In this document: in pieces, positions 11,617-25,400 of the stretch | How the letters are laid out: every line of letters starts with the position of its first letter | Numbering within the stretch: position 1 is the first letter of the stretch | Origin: Euleptes europaea | Taxonomy: Eukaryota > Chordata > Lepidosauria > Squamata > Sphaerodactylidae | Direction of reading: 5' to 3' | Length of the DNA stretch: 64,000 bases | NCBI RefSeq assembly: GCF_029931775.1 | Contig: NC_079325.1 | Coordinates: 37,798,673 to 37,862,672 of the forward strand | Made by a program: the position numbers and the translations under genes | Notes under the pieces: generated by a model | What the model was told of the DNA's origin: nothing | The model's database searches: none | What the model saw: only the letters and a program-made list of their open reading frames with translations

Positions 11617-12309
11617 TAGATGAAGAAATCGAGCAGCCTCACAACTCATTAGTTCTGTGCACTAATGTAGAACGAGTTCTGAACTACAGCAGCTTCTATC
11701 TCACTGTTGCCTTTCAGAGCACTTTGAAAAGTGAGAGGTGGCCATGGATAAAAAGTCGCATCCTTTGATTTTGACACAGAGCTTCTCTCACCCCTGCAAA
11801 TCTTAGTTGTTTGGAGACTCGCTGCAAACTTGCAATCCAGTTTGCAGGACAAGCAACAAACCCGAGTTTGCCACTTTGTATATAAATGGCATGCTGTAAT
11901 TTTCTGCAAACTGAAAAGGAGTCAGTTAGCTCATGGTGTGGGAGAGAGAGGCTCCTTCTATGCTCACTGATGCTCCAGGCCATGGTACAGCACTACGTCT
12001 GAAGTAAGCCAAACATACACAGAGACTTTAGATAGTACAGCTTAATCAGATTTATTTCATTGGTTACAAAGCTTAGATTTATTTCATTGGTTACAATAAG
12101 TGTACTCATCGCTGTATTTCCTGCACACACTTATGTCCTGGTTTGAAGCATGAATCAGCTTTTAAAATAATTTACTTTTCCTCATGGAGTTAGTTTTCCC
12201 TCAACCAAATTTGTAAGCTAAATATGAAAAAAATCACTGTTCACAAATGGATGCATATTTTATTTTAAAATTACTTCCTTTTTACTTTTCTTCTTTTGAT
12301 ATTCTTAGC

Positions 12310-12500
12310 AAACCTTTCTCCCTAATGGGGATCCAAAGCTGCTACCTTAATTTTTATCCTCACAACAACCCTGAGAGGTAGTTTAAGATGAAAGAACAGT
12401 GACTACCATGGTCACCCAGCAAGTCTCCACAGCACACTGGGATTCAGACTTGGGTCTCCAAGTTCCTACTCCAACTAGCCAAACACTACATACCATACTT
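12310..12500 (-). mobile_element. Old tRNA-derived SINE (MIR-like)
   Basis: CCTCACAACAACCCTGAGAG, GGTCACCCAGCAAG and GGATTCAGACTTGGGTCTCC, all in the reversed order of this family. Confidence 0.55.
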
Positions 12501-13795
12501 GCCTACATACACTACATACCAACTTGCCAAACACTACATACTAACCATACCAGCTCTCTATCTGCCTTAGCAAGATTCATTCAAGCACAGGAACAGTCCC
12601 TTTGTAAAAATGGCAATAAAGCTTTGGAGAGTACATTTTGAGGTACAGTTCCTGGCTAAGACCAACGCCATCCAAAAGCAATCTTTACCCTCAAATCCTT
12701 TGGGGGGGGGGGAGAAAAAAACGTAGCATCCCTTACCTTGGAGTAAAGAGCTACCAGTCATTCCAAGTGAATGGAATCTGCTCCCAGCCTTTCTAAACTG
12801 AATAGAAACTGCAACTGAAGGCCAATCTGGGGAAGAGCATGGGAAGGGAGGGAGAGAATCAGGTTGGTTTCAGAACAGCTTCATGAAATTATAGATTTGG
12901 AAACAGCTGTCAAGGGCAAAGAAGCTTCCATACACAGGGAGCCCATACTGTTTGCAAATTAAAGGTTTTGAATTTGCAGTGCATTTAACAGTTTATCTGT
13001 TGCCATCACAACAGACCTACAAGGTAAGTCGCTATTGTTCCCATTCTGCTTGCCAAGCATATAGCTACTGCTGAGCCACAGCCCCCATGTCGTCAGATGC
13101 AGCTGTCTAGTGGGGACTCACAGTCTCTCACCATTTCACTGGAGCGTGCTGATAGGGAAAGAATGCAAGGTTTGATATCACACAGGGCTCTTCGCCAAGC
13201 AAAAGGGGAAAGGAGTCAAATATGAGGTGCTGTTGATTTTTTTATTTTTACTTAACAGTGATACTCTTCTCTATCTAAACCTCCACATAAACTACAAATA
13301 TCCAGAGAGGGATTGCTTTAAAACTGGTGGATACAAGGGACAAGATCTTTATTATAGAGGCACTAACCTTGTTGAACCTCAGACCATTCCAGTTAAGAGA
13401 TTCCTTAGTTAAAACTTTCTTGTTCCAGTACATACATGGACCAGACTGATATGGGAGAAAACTGGTCTGTTTTTATAGAACTGTTCCTGGCTACGGCATT
13501 GGTTTTGGACACTGCATATTCGGTTTTGATTTTCACTGGCTTATATATCCGAGATGTAAGCATTTTATCACGTATGTTTTCATTACTGAAAACCAAGGGG
13601 CAGGATTTAAATTTAACTATTCCTTATTGCGTCCAGGATCCACATTACAACTGGAAGAGATTGTCAGTAAGAATACACTGCCATCTATCAGCCAAAAATC
13701 AGTACTACTAAATTCTTCTCTTCAGGCTCAGCAAACAAAATCATTCACACAGAAATTAAGTAACATCTCCTTTTTTTATTTTACCCATTAAGTCA

Positions 13796-13945
13796 CAGCT
13801 TACCCCATGGGGTTTTCAAGGCAAGAGACTTTCAGAGATGGTTTGCCATTGCCTGCCTCTGTGTCATGACCCTGGTATTCCTTGGTGGTGCCCCTTCCAG
13901 ATACTGAACATGGCCAACTCTGCTTAAGGTTTCTTCTAAAACGTT
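13796..13945 (-). mobile_element. 5S-rRNA-derived SINE, diverged
   Basis: The body (GGCAATGGCAAACCATCTCT on the minus strand) is kept and the 5S-like head is partial. Intergenic between TRAF2 and EDF1. Confidence 0.68.
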
Positions 13946-15207
13946 ATATACAGAATGTGAACTTTTAAGCTACACAGAACACTTTTCAGGCTGAAGGTTT
14001 AAAAGCTTAGAAACAAAAACAAAGGTGACCTGCAATCTTACAGAACATAATTATAAACCAATTTATGCACAAGACCTTCCTCATTTTTTTGGTTAAAGAT
14101 GGTAAGCCACTCAGGACAAGGGCATGTCTTCTTGTGTTTTGTAAAACATAATGAGGCCACCTTCCTTAAATCTGCAACTGCAAAAAGACCGCCACGATAC
14201 CATAACCCTATAACATAATTTTCCCCCTCAGAAAAAAAAAACATCCAGCTTGAGGAAGAATTCTGCATAACACATAAATGTACATACCTTGTGAATACTG
14301 TCAATATTACCTGTCCTGCATGAGCCACAGGTTGCCCTGTTAAGGAAATAGGATTTCTGTTCCACATCACCTCAAAGGCCTGCTGCAGCAATAAAATCAC
14401 AGCCTTCTGTAAAAATCCATAAATGCTTATTAAAACAGTAACATATATTAGAATTAAATGTTGCCCTCTGCCTCCTTAATCTCAAGCACTGAAAGTCAAA
14501 ATTATTTTTTTCATCCATATCTGCAATGACACCCTGAAATTCTGTGCAACCCAATCGCAAACAGATTCACTCAGAAATAATTTCAACAGAATTTACATTC
14601 TAGCATGCCTTGGGATACAGCCTTATATGTGCACAGATTCCACTCTCCGTCATGGTCATAGACATTGTTAAATCTAATGGAGCAAACCTAGCCAATGTTT
14701 GCTGAAGTCCCATTGATCTTAATGGGAGAGCTAAACACATACTTAAATTGTTCACGTGAGATCAGTGGTTAGAATACAGTTAGTAGTGCCTAACTTTTAA
14801 CTACATCAGGCCTCATATCCTACATAAACTGAAATATTAGAACACTTGCTGGGGGGGAATGATCGTTTATCACCTCTATCAAGTATTATGCTTAAGGTTC
14901 CAGCCTACTAGTAGATTAGGACTGCAAGGCTATGCATGTTTTCTTGGGTCTATCACATTTTTATCCCAACCTTCCTTAAAGGCACTCAAGGTAGCATACA
15001 TGGTTATCATCTCCTCCTTTGTATCTCAACAACAGCCCTGTGAGGTTGGCTACTGAGCCTGGCTTTGGCCGGGAAGAGCAGAGTAACAAATGGAAATAAT
15101 AATAAATAAATAGAGAAGGGTGACCACCAAAATCACCCAAATCATTTCTTGGTTAGATGAGAACTTGAACCCAGATCTCCAATATTAGCCTAGCCCTAGT
15201 GTAGATG

Positions 15208-15312
15208 ACTGAGGATGGCAATGGCAAACGACCTCGTAAATGTCAGGATGTAACATCACCCCATGGGTCAGTAATGACCCGGTGCTTGCACAGGGGACTA
15301 TCTTTACCTTTT
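15208..15312 (+). mobile_element. tRNA-derived SINE, second family, 3' part
   Basis: A 5'-truncated copy in plus orientation: GTCAGTAATGACCCGGTGCT then TGCACAGGGGACTATCTTTACC. Confidence 0.72.
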
Positions 15313-16039
15313 TTAAACATGCAAAAGGCCAAGCTACAAACATGCTTACCAAAGGATAATTTCCAGAGTAATCTAATAGGGTTTAAACGTTAAATTCATT
15401 TACACCCTATTTTTAAAGTAATTATATTTACTTAAAATATTTATAGGCTCACATTTCTCCCAACAATTTGGGCCCTAAGGGCAGATACTAACATAAGAAA
15501 CACAGGAAGAACAGCACATATAAAATCACAAGAAACAAAGCAGGCAGACATAAGGCCAGTTCACACTACAACTCCATTGTTCTCCTAAGAACCTCCAAGG
15601 GCGCGCGCTTCTGAAAAATCCAGCCTTCAAAACTGTCAAGGAGGCAATTCCATAACATAGAGTTTGGGGCTGCTCTCACCTTTATACATGGAGTAATAAA
15701 AACAGCTCTAGCAATTAATTGTATAGCTATTTAATTAATTATAACTATTTACAAAATATATTTTCTTAAATATAATTTATAAATTGTAACTAAAATATTT
15801 TTAAACTGGTTATTCTCATATTGTTCTTCCTCATGGCCAGTCCCTTTCTGGCAGTTTTTCTGTACGCATGCTCACAAGATTGCATCAAGCTTGGAGCAAA
15901 GGTAGATCTTGATTATCTTGATGACACTATGAAAAAACAGCCTGATATCATCCTCACCACAAGCCAATCACGTAACGAAGCTGTGATTGGCTCATTGGTC
16001 AGCCTATCACGACTGGCACCTGTTTTTTCCTACTGAACA

Positions 16040-16460
16040 GGCAAGACTTCATCCTGACGTTTCGGTCTCTGCCAATTAAAAAGGGGGAGATTTGATCGGC
16101 AGTTCACCACGACCTATCCGAGGTAACAGCTGAGGGACGCAGGCGGCGAGGCTGCCTTATGACGTTAGCGTGGGCGGAGAGTTATGGAGCGGGAGGGATC
16201 GGCATGTACGGCAACCAATAATGAGGCGCCGCGCGTGAGTAGCGTGCGGCTGGGCGAATCGGCGCCCTCCCAGTCACCTTTCCAAACCGCCTTCTCGAAG
16301 GAGAGAAGGGAATGAGGGCGACGGCCTATTGCGGGGACTGAGCAGGAACCGGAGGCCATGGCAGAAAGTGACTGGGACACGGTGACGGTTCTACGCAAGA
16401 AAGGCCCGAGCGCGGCCCAAGCCAAGTCCAAGCAGGTAAGAGAGACGGGGACGTGCGCAC
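16040..16460 (+). promoter_or_regulatory. EDF1: CpG-rich promoter and 5' UTR of EDF1
   Basis: CpG density rises sharply just upstream of the EDF1 start codon. Visible elements are a CCAAT box at 16215-16219, a CRE-like TGACGTTA at 16160-16167, and GCGCC/GGGCGG motifs. There is no obvious TATA box, as expected for a housekeeping gene. The start site itself cannot be fixed from sequence alone. Confidence 0.7.
16358..16435 (+). CDS. EDF1: EDF1 coding exon 1
   Basis: It contains the ATG at 16358 and 26 residues ending in AQAKSKQ. The donor is GTAAGA. The ATG context is GGAGGCCATGG, a good Kozak match. Confidence 0.96.
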
Positions 16461-19400
16461 GCGAGAGCGAGCCCCGCTCCTCATGGGGGTGGGCCGCACA
16501 AGCCTTCTTCAGCGACCCCCCCTTAGTCAGGTGACTCAGCATCCTCCCCTTTCGGATTCTGAAGAGGAGCATCCTTCTCCCTCCCCTTGCGCTGGTTCAA
16601 GTGAGCCAACCTGTCAAGATAGCCCCGCCCATCGAAGTCACCACACCTCCTTCCCATGGTCATGCTCTGGCCACGCCCACCTTGTGCTCCGGCCCCCCAA
16701 TTAGTCCCTATTAGTCCCTACCTGGCAACACCAACCAGTGCCCCAAACTAGGCCTGCCACCCTTATACCCTGTGGCTCAGTAGTAGAGCATCTGCTCGGC
16801 ATGCAGAAGGTCCCAGGTTCAATCCCCGGCATCTCCAGTTCAAGGGACTAGGCGAGTAGGTGATGATGTGAAAGAGCTGTGCCTGAGACCCTGGAGAGCC
16901 ATGTAGAGAGGCTGTGGCTCAGTGGCAGAGCATCTGCTCGGCATGCAGAAGGTCCCAGGTTCAATCCCCAGCATCTCCAGTTAAAGGGACTAGGCAAGGA
17001 GGTGATGTGAAAGACCTCAGCCTGAGACCCTGGAGAGCCGCTGCCAGCCTGAGTAGACAATACTGACTTTGATGGACCAAGGGTCTGATTCAGTAGAAGG
17101 CAGCTTCACGTTTTCATGTGTTCCCCTTCCCGACGCCGCAAGCCCCTCACGCTTGCCCTCTCAGGGCTCCTTCCCCCCCCCCCCACATTTTTTCCAGATT
17201 TCGTCTTGCTCTCTATAAGAGAGCCAGGATGAGGTACCTAATTTTACTTTGTAGGGATGTTGTGCAGAGATAATGGAAGAATGACGACACACTCCGACCT
17301 AACTGTGTAGTCTAGCGACTTCGCACCCATAGATAGTATCCAAAAATACACATAACTGCATGCCTTTATGTTTCTGGCGTTTGTGTACATTTGTGGATTA
17401 TTCTAGAAGTGAGCTGAGAGTTGCCGAAAGATGAAGAAGAAATTAAGTAAACACAACACATGCAAAACTGCACAGAAAAGGAAAGAAAGACAAGCTGGGG
17501 AAAAACGTTCATTATGTTCCCTGTCCAACGTTTAGAAATCGGATTCTCCCCCCCCCCTTCTTGTACCACTGCCTTCCCCATCATATAAATGAAGACTTTG
17601 GAAAGAACAGGGATCTTTTGTATGTTTTCCCTTATTTTTTTGCTTTTCCTCTTTGAGCTAATCAAACGCAAACGTTTAAGAATGTGTGTTATGGGGAGGG
17701 GATGAAAGGAAGGCAAAGTTCTATCTAGTAGAAAAAATTATTGTCATGTGTGCTGCGGGGAATACAAAGAGACCTGATTGGGTCACAGTGCCTTACCTAA
17801 GATTGTGCAAGGACCTGGGGAAGTAGGTACCTCCCCGCCCTTTTACCTCCCCCTTCAGGTGCAGGGCCTCTGATATCAAGTTGGCAGAGTTTTCTCTGGA
17901 ACTTGTTTGGGTGTGCTGGGAGCAGGCTGGTGCGTTGCTTTGTGTTTTCTAAGGTTTAAATCAGTTTTGTTTACACTTCTGCTAAAGTGCTGGCCCTGTA
18001 AACATTGGGGCATGTAAGTTTCTCTATCTGATCATATGGAAGACCTAAATAGAAGTCTAAATAGTTTCCACACCTGTGGGTGGGTGAAAGTGTGTGTGAG
18101 AGAGAGTCAAATGCCAAGAAAGGGCAGTTGTCTTCAGTTCCTATATTCTGCTAATTGATGTTGGAAGTGGAATGGAGGACTAGGTGGACTTTAGCTCCAG
18201 TCTGCCTGTTCTCATTCTCCCCCCAGTATTGGGGGAGGGGGCTCAAAGTACCAAATATTGTGTTATCCTGTTAGAACTGCCCTGTGATCACGTGTGTTGG
18301 AATTGAAGGGGTGGGTGCTGTGGTTCTGTGCCAGAGCTCATGATTTGCCTACGGAGGGACCCAAGTTTGTTTTTTAATTTACGTTATTTGTAGTCCGCCT
18401 TTCTCACAGGGACTCAAGACAGATTACACATAGTGAGCCAATACAGTCACAACAAAATGGGACGTTCAGTAATGAATGCATTAAGATTTTAGAAGTCTAG
18501 AACCACCCAAAAGAACTGAAGCATAGCATAAGTAGTCACATGACACATTAAGCGGTACAGAAATTACATAGGTTCCTACTTACAATAAGCTAAAATAGCA
18601 GTATAAACCACAGTCCTTAACCATTTGTCCAAGCAAGTTTGTAAGACCGCTTTGTGCAGTGCAACACTATTAACTGCGTAGAAAAGCCCTCTTGAATAGT
18701 TCAGGTTTGCATAGTTTGCGGAAGGCCAGAAGAATGGGAGCTTTCATGACCTTCTCAGGCAGACCATTCCACAAGGCAGGACCCACAGCGGAGAAAGCAC
18801 GTGTATGGGCAGTTGTTGATTTTGCCCATTTGCAGGTTGGCACCTGCAGAAGCCCCTGCTGACTTGATCAAAGTTGTTGTGGTGGAGCACAGGGAGAGAG
18901 GCAGCCCCACAAATGAGAGGGGCTAAGGCTATGAGGGGCTTTGTAGGAGATAGCCAGTACCTTAAACTGAGCCCAGTAACAGATGGGCAGCCAATAGAGC
19001 GTCTGCAAAACGAGAGTAAGATGCATGCTCCGTCTATTTCCCATTAGTAGCCAATCAGTGGCATTCTGGATCAGTTGGAGTTTCCGACTTGATTCTGAGG
19101 GAAGACCAATGCATTACAGTAGTCTCGTCTCGATGTTACTATGGCATGGATTCAGGTGGTCAGGTCAGCCCTATCAAGATAAGGGGCCATCTTACAAGCT
19201 AAGCCGAGTTAGTGGAAAGCCTTTTTTTTTCAGCTGCATTAACTTGCTTCTCCGGTAATAAAGCTGGATCCAGTAGGAGCCCAAAGCTTTTAACTGAGCC
19301 AGCAAGGGTCAGTTGAACTCCATCAAAAGTGAGGGAAACAATGTCCTTTACGACATTCCTTCTTCCCAGCCAGCATTACCCCGTCTTTTCAGGGTTTAGT

Positions 19401-22400
19401 TTCAATTTGTTCACTTCTACCCAGTTAACCACCGCGGCCAGGCAGCGATTCAGGACCTCTACCGCATCACCAGGAGATTTGTATAAGGCTATATAAAGCT
19501 GAGTATCATGAGCATATTGATGACACCCATGGTTCAGGATGAATCTCCAGCCCTGAAACCAAACCTTTCCTCAAAGTGTCGCTGCAAAAGGTTAATTCCA
19601 GGGTGTGACCCCTTTTATGTGTAGGGCCAGTCACAATTTGGAAGAGACCCAAGGTAGTCAAAGAAGCTACAAAATATTGGGCCGTTCCCATTGAGGTATC
19701 CTCAGCATGAATGTTGAAGTCACCCAGAACGATCAGTCAAGGAATCTCTAGCATCACATCCGACGTCATAGAGGGTGCCCGCTGGGGGAACTATGTGGCC
19801 AGTATACAAGAATGCCTAAACTATCCTTAGTCCCTAATGTAAGGAGCATATAGTCAGTGCCAGTGATAGTATGCATTGGAAGCCTGTAGGAGGTGAAGGA
19901 TTCATGGAGAGTAATAGACATCAACAGTGAGAAGATATCAAGCAGCAGGTGCTGGGAAAGACTCTTCTCTGCCTGAGGCCCTCCAGAACCTCTGCCAAGG
20001 TAGACAGTACTGAACTAAATAGATCAATAGTCTAACTTGGTATAAAACAGCTTTTTATTAACATGGCCCATGGCTAACCCTGCAGAAGGTCCCAGGATCA
20101 ATCTCTGGCACCTTCAAAAGGGCACAATGGGAAAGAGCTCCTTCTACCTAAGATCCTGAAAAGCTGCTTCCAAGTTAGTAGATTGTTCATCAATACTGCT
20201 TTGTAGGAGATAAAATATCTTACACAAACCTGGGTGGTGAGTCTGGGATTTGAACCCAAATTCAGCATGTTAGTCACTATTGAATACTGTCTTCCAGAAT
20301 ATTTAATTTCAACAAGGTATGTTAAACAACTCTTCCTCAGTAGGGATCTGTGAAACACAATTTCTCTTTTTACTGTGAACCAGGTTGGCAGGTTCTGTTC
20401 TGGTCAATTAGTAGCACAAAGGAAGGCCAGAAATACTTCCCTTTCTCTCTTTGTATACACAATCAGGATGGTTAAAGAGGATGTTGTGTGTGTTAAATGC
20501 TGTCAAGTCCCCTCCGACTCATGGTGACCCCATGAATGAAAGTCCTCCAAAGAGGATGTTAGCCATCCAGATTATGTACAAAGGGGTAATGCACACAAAA
20601 CTGGAAAGGTATTTCCAGTTCCTAGATTCTAGCCCAGGCCTGCACGGTGTGACCTGCCGAGCCATATATGGCAGCCAACAAGGGGCTCTGCAGGCTGGCA
20701 GTTTTTGCTCCCTGCCTGGGACTACTCCAGCAGCCATCTTGCCAAACACTTGACAGGCTACATTTGACTTGGTGGATCATGAGATTTAAAAACTCCCAAC
20801 AATTTCCAGATCTGATCTTGATTATATGTTGTAAGTGAAAGTTAATAAGGGGGTTTCCGTCAAGTCGTAGACTGATTATGGCGACCCTGTAAGATTTTCA
20901 AGGCAAGAGTGGTTCAGAGGTGGCTTGCCATTGCCCACCTCTGTGTAGCAACCCTGGTCTTCCTTGGTGATCTCCCATCCAAATACTAACCAGAGCTGAC
21001 CCTGCTTAGCTTCTCAGCTTCCAAGATCTAACAAGATCAGGCTAGCCTGGGCTATCCAGGTCAGGGCAGCAGTTTGTTATTGCCCAGCAAATAAGCCCAG
21101 AGAGAAGTTACGAGGTTATGTAAATATTTTACTGGTATGGGTGCTCACACAAACTTAAGGTAGTCACTTGGCTCCAATTGTGTCTGTACAGGAGGAAACC
21201 TCAACTTCCTTTCCTAGTCACCTCAAAACTAACTCACCCACCCCAGGGGATCACACAAGTTACTATTTACAAGCCTGGCTTCTTAAATAGCAAAGCTGAT
21301 GTAATTTGTTTGTTTTTCTTTTTTGACTACTTAAAAGAGATCTACATTTCCTGTTAACAAAGAACACTTAAGGCATACCAGAATTCTCAGTCTGTTTCTG
21401 AGGCCAAGGAGGGGGATAGGTTAGAGGGCCGCTCTTACCTGGGGTTGATGCTCCAAGGATATTGCTGAACCAAAGGTACCTTTTTCCTTTCCTCCCTTCC
21501 ACTGGGCTGTCTTTGTGGGTTGCTTGAATGCCTTCCTATGGAATGCTTTGTAAGCTAGTGGCGTGCCTGCCAAACAAAGGGGGCCATGTCTTCCATTTAA
21601 CACTAATTGTCCCTCCAGCACACCAGCAAACAATTCTTATTTGTCTCTTGACAAGGACATTAACTCCAATTCTTGTTGTTTTTTAGGCCGTGGTAGCAGC
21701 TCAGAGAAGAGGAGAGGATGTGGAGACCTCCAAGAAATGTAGGTATTTTCTGTCAGTTTGGGTCAGGCAAAAGGCGAAGTTCCCTTAAGTAATCCCCAGG
21801 ATATAGCTTCATCCTTGGGTGATAAATGGTTCTTTGGTTTGGAAAATTACTTAATGAGTAGGATCCTGAGCTTGTTCTTTGTGAAGCCTTTTTTTCCTTC
21901 ACAGCTTAAATAGATATTCAGAGGAGATTGCCAGTGCTTCAGTCCCATATCCCTCTGTATTCTGAGGAGTACCATTTAACATCCCAGCCCCATTCTTGTT
22001 GCTTAGATTTTAGCCAATGAGGGTTTATTTAGAAAGGCCCTATGTGTAAGAAATGAAGTGATGGATAATTGACTGCTGCATTCCCCCCAAGCCAAATCTG
22101 GTCCCATAATGACAGCTGGCCCTGCAGTTGGTAGACTCAAAGAGTAAATGAATGGGCAGCGTCTGGAGCCACCGGACTGGTCATCAGGGTCTTTTGGGTG
22201 GTTTCTCCCCCTGAGTGACCCTCCAAGAAATCTAGTTGTTAAATGGAAAGAATTGCCTGGCTGGGTCAGATCGAGGGTCCACTTCTGTACTCAAGCAGTG
22301 GCCAGCCAGATACAGCAAGGACCTGGCAAGAAGAAAGTGTAGACCAGGGGTGTCAAACATAAGGCCCGAGGGCCAGATCCTGCTCCTTGAGAACTCTTAT

Positions 22401-25400
22401 CTGGCTTGCGAGCCAGCTGAGGCAGCCACCCCCCCACTCTCAATCTGTGCTGGCGAGGCTTGGCCTGGCCCGACCAAGTGATATTTATGTCATATGCGGC
22501 CCTCTTAACAATTGAATTTGACACCCCTGGTCTAGACAGTGATGGCCATTCTTTGTGTTCCCAGCATCAGATAAGTGGAGGTGTACTTCCTTTGTACTAG
22601 GGAGGTCTGTTCATAGGTGTAAATTCCTGGAGATTAAAACTTAACCCCCTTTTAAGCAATGGGCAGCTGCCTTGAGAATACCATGTTGGCACTGCACAAA
22701 GAAATTATTTCCATCCTCCTCCCCCTTCCCCAGGAATCTACCAATATCTGAAGTCCCCTGAAGCACAATAAGCCGGAAACAAAACCATGCTTCCGAAGGC
22801 ACAAGGCAACCTTCCAAAGTGCCACCTGGGACGCTTTGCTCAGCTTGCTCTTCGGTGCTCTGTCGCAAAGGCAGACTTTGATGCTGGTTGCAGTGCCTGC
22901 TCCCCAGTCTCACTCCCAAGCACCCCTAGTGGTACAGTTAACTCTGCAGCACCTCTTACCTGTATCAGGAGGGTGAAAATTCTGATGAGTTTCTCATTCG
23001 AACTCCAGGGGCAGCGGGCCAAAACAAGCAGCACTCTATTACGAAGAACACGGCAAAGCTGGACCGGGAGACGGAGGAGCTGCATCACGACAGGGTCCCC
23101 CTTGAAGTGGGCAAAGTGATCCAGCAAGGCAGGCAGAGCAAGGGGCTCACCCAGAAGGACCTGGCCACGGTAGGTATTCCTCACCTCGTAAAAATGGAGC
23201 AGGTAGAAGGTTGGCTATAAAACGGCATTGCCGGGGCAGGAAAGAGAACCCACCCAGAAAAGACACACAGCACACTTGTTTTTCTGACAGCCTGCAGAAG
23301 ATGCCCACAAACATATGCATCTCTTAATCAAACAGCCAGTGACCCATCTGACATCTTTCTGTCCCACCCAGGCTTAGCCTCTGGCAGTCAGAGTCACGGC
23401 TGCCACATTGCCATATGGTACTGCATGTGTGGGTAGCAACTTAAGGGATGGGGCACTGGTAGCCACCCCCAGGATAGCAGGGCGGGCTAACCTGTAGCTC
23501 ACTAGCTGCAGAACCAATCGTAGCCTCTGAAATGGCTTTTGAAATGCATAGCTCATTGAACCTGCCCATCAGTTTAGGTCATCCTACAAGGCCTTTCTCA
23601 GCATCCTTCTGTGAGTGAGGAACATTATTCCTGAGAGAAGGGCTGTCTTGGGGGGGGGGGGTTTGCCCATGCTTTAGAATGCTCTCCCTAGGCATGCAAG
23701 CCAGGTGCCAACTTAAGTGCCAGGCAAAATGTGTCCTGCTTTCTTGTGCCATCAATGCTTATTAGATCCCCTTATGCTGGCTTTCTAGTGTTCTTTATTA
23801 GTGCTGCTGTTTCATCCTATTTGTTTGGTTTTACTGTTGGTTTAGATATAATTTTAGACTTTGTATTCTTCAGAGACTTATGCTTAAAAGTGGCATAGAA
23901 GCCTTCTAAGTAAAAACACTTGAGCCTCCAAATGCAACAGCTGCTTGCTTACATTAACCTGTATTTAGGCTGGTAACCACCCCAGACAGTTTTCATCACC
24001 AATATTGTGGGAAAACTTATATTCACATCTTGGTCTGAGCAATGCAGGATTCTGGGAAGTATAAATCAGGCAAATAAAGCCTCTTTCCATATTTTCCTAA
24101 TTCAATTGTCTTTATTCTGCATAATTGAGGTTGACTGTGTTAGTTAGAGGAAAGATTAAGGAGCCCTGCATGCTGACCAATGGGATTCTTATTCCCCTTG
24201 ATTTCTAACTTCAGAGTTTTTAGCAGACACCACACCAAGTGTACGGTATCTTTATTTATTGAAGGCAATGCTGTTCAGCACATGTACCTAAAAAAGCAGC
24301 TTATAAAACCAGCAGGATGGAATCTACAGCAACAAACTGAGTAAAATCACATGATGCTAAGTCTTGGTGCACTAAAAGCAGAAGAGACATAAATGTTGCT
24401 AGTTAAGTAGTTGCCGGATAAATAGACAGACCAGGTACAACAGCACTAAAAACCAGGGCAATGAACAGGAAACTTAATCAATTCCTGGGAAAACAGGTTT
24501 CTTTACTTGGTGCCTGAACTCACTGCGTCAGGCAAATAGGTGTGAAAGGACAGGGAGCCACCACGGAGAAGGCTGTGTCTGTGTTGGTTGCCAAACTTAC
24601 CTCTGCAAGTAGGGCACACAAGTGGGGCCTTGGAAGATGATCTGTTGTTGGGAACCAGTTAATACAAAAGCCTTTGGAGATGCTGGTTGCTGGCAAGTTT
24701 AGGAGTTTACAGTAGGAGGAATTGAATTGGTCTTGGAAACTAATGAGCGGCAGAGGGTAGTTCTTTCAGCACTGGCAAGAGCATTTCTCTGACAACTGAC
24801 ATCTCCTGTGACTGCGATCCACACCAATTGAATTGTCTTCAAAGCAAGCCCCACACAGCATGCATTATGATAATGTAACAGACTATAGATAATTGGCTAG
24901 TCTTCAGAGCTAGTAACATGCTTCATTTTTTTTAAATGAAGCCAGTACCACACTGATTTTTTTGCCTCCTCACACTCCTATGGAATTGAAAAACGCACAT
25001 TTTCTTTACTAACACATGATCCTGTTCACACCCTGTCCTGTTCCAGGTATTCAGGATGCCTTGCAGCAGTAATACCCACTCCTCCGTGCCTTACACAGTT
25101 CTCGCCTGGCCTTCCGCATAACTGCCTCTTTCACAGATTTTTTTTAGAAAAACATTTTGAACAAGTTCAGCGGGAGGTTTGACTGCTGTGCCTGGGAGTT
25201 GCATCTTCATACCAAACCTGATGGTCTAAAATTGTTGCATCTCTTTAGAAAATCAATGAAAAGCCGCAAGTGATTGCTGACTATGAATCTGGGAAGGCAA
25301 TCCCCAACAACCAAGTGCTGGGCAAGATTGAAAGAGCCATCGGTGAGTGTTTCTGACGCATGCCACAGTCTTAAGAATTTGAAAAGGGCAATTGGCCCAA

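Larger units (their letters stand above)
9881..16039. other. Intergenic interval between TRAF2 and EDF1 promoters
   Basis: Apart from the listed L1, MITE, MIR-like and 5S/tRNA SINE copies I see nothing coding. 11620-12300, 12500-13790, 13950-15200 and 15315-16040 are AT-rich and unassigned. Confidence 0.6.

Noticed and set aside
13436-13711. 91-codon frame with a hydrophobic stretch as a small membrane protein
   Set aside because: No start context, no splice or promoter evidence, no recognisable family; chance AT-rich frame.
16790-16840. tRNA gene
   Set aside because: A and B boxes belong to SINE heads followed by SINE bodies; no acceptor stem closes.
20950-21060. 5S rRNA gene or pseudogene
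   Set aside because: The 5S-like part is followed by a non-ribosomal body and LINE-like end seen in several copies, so it is a SINE.
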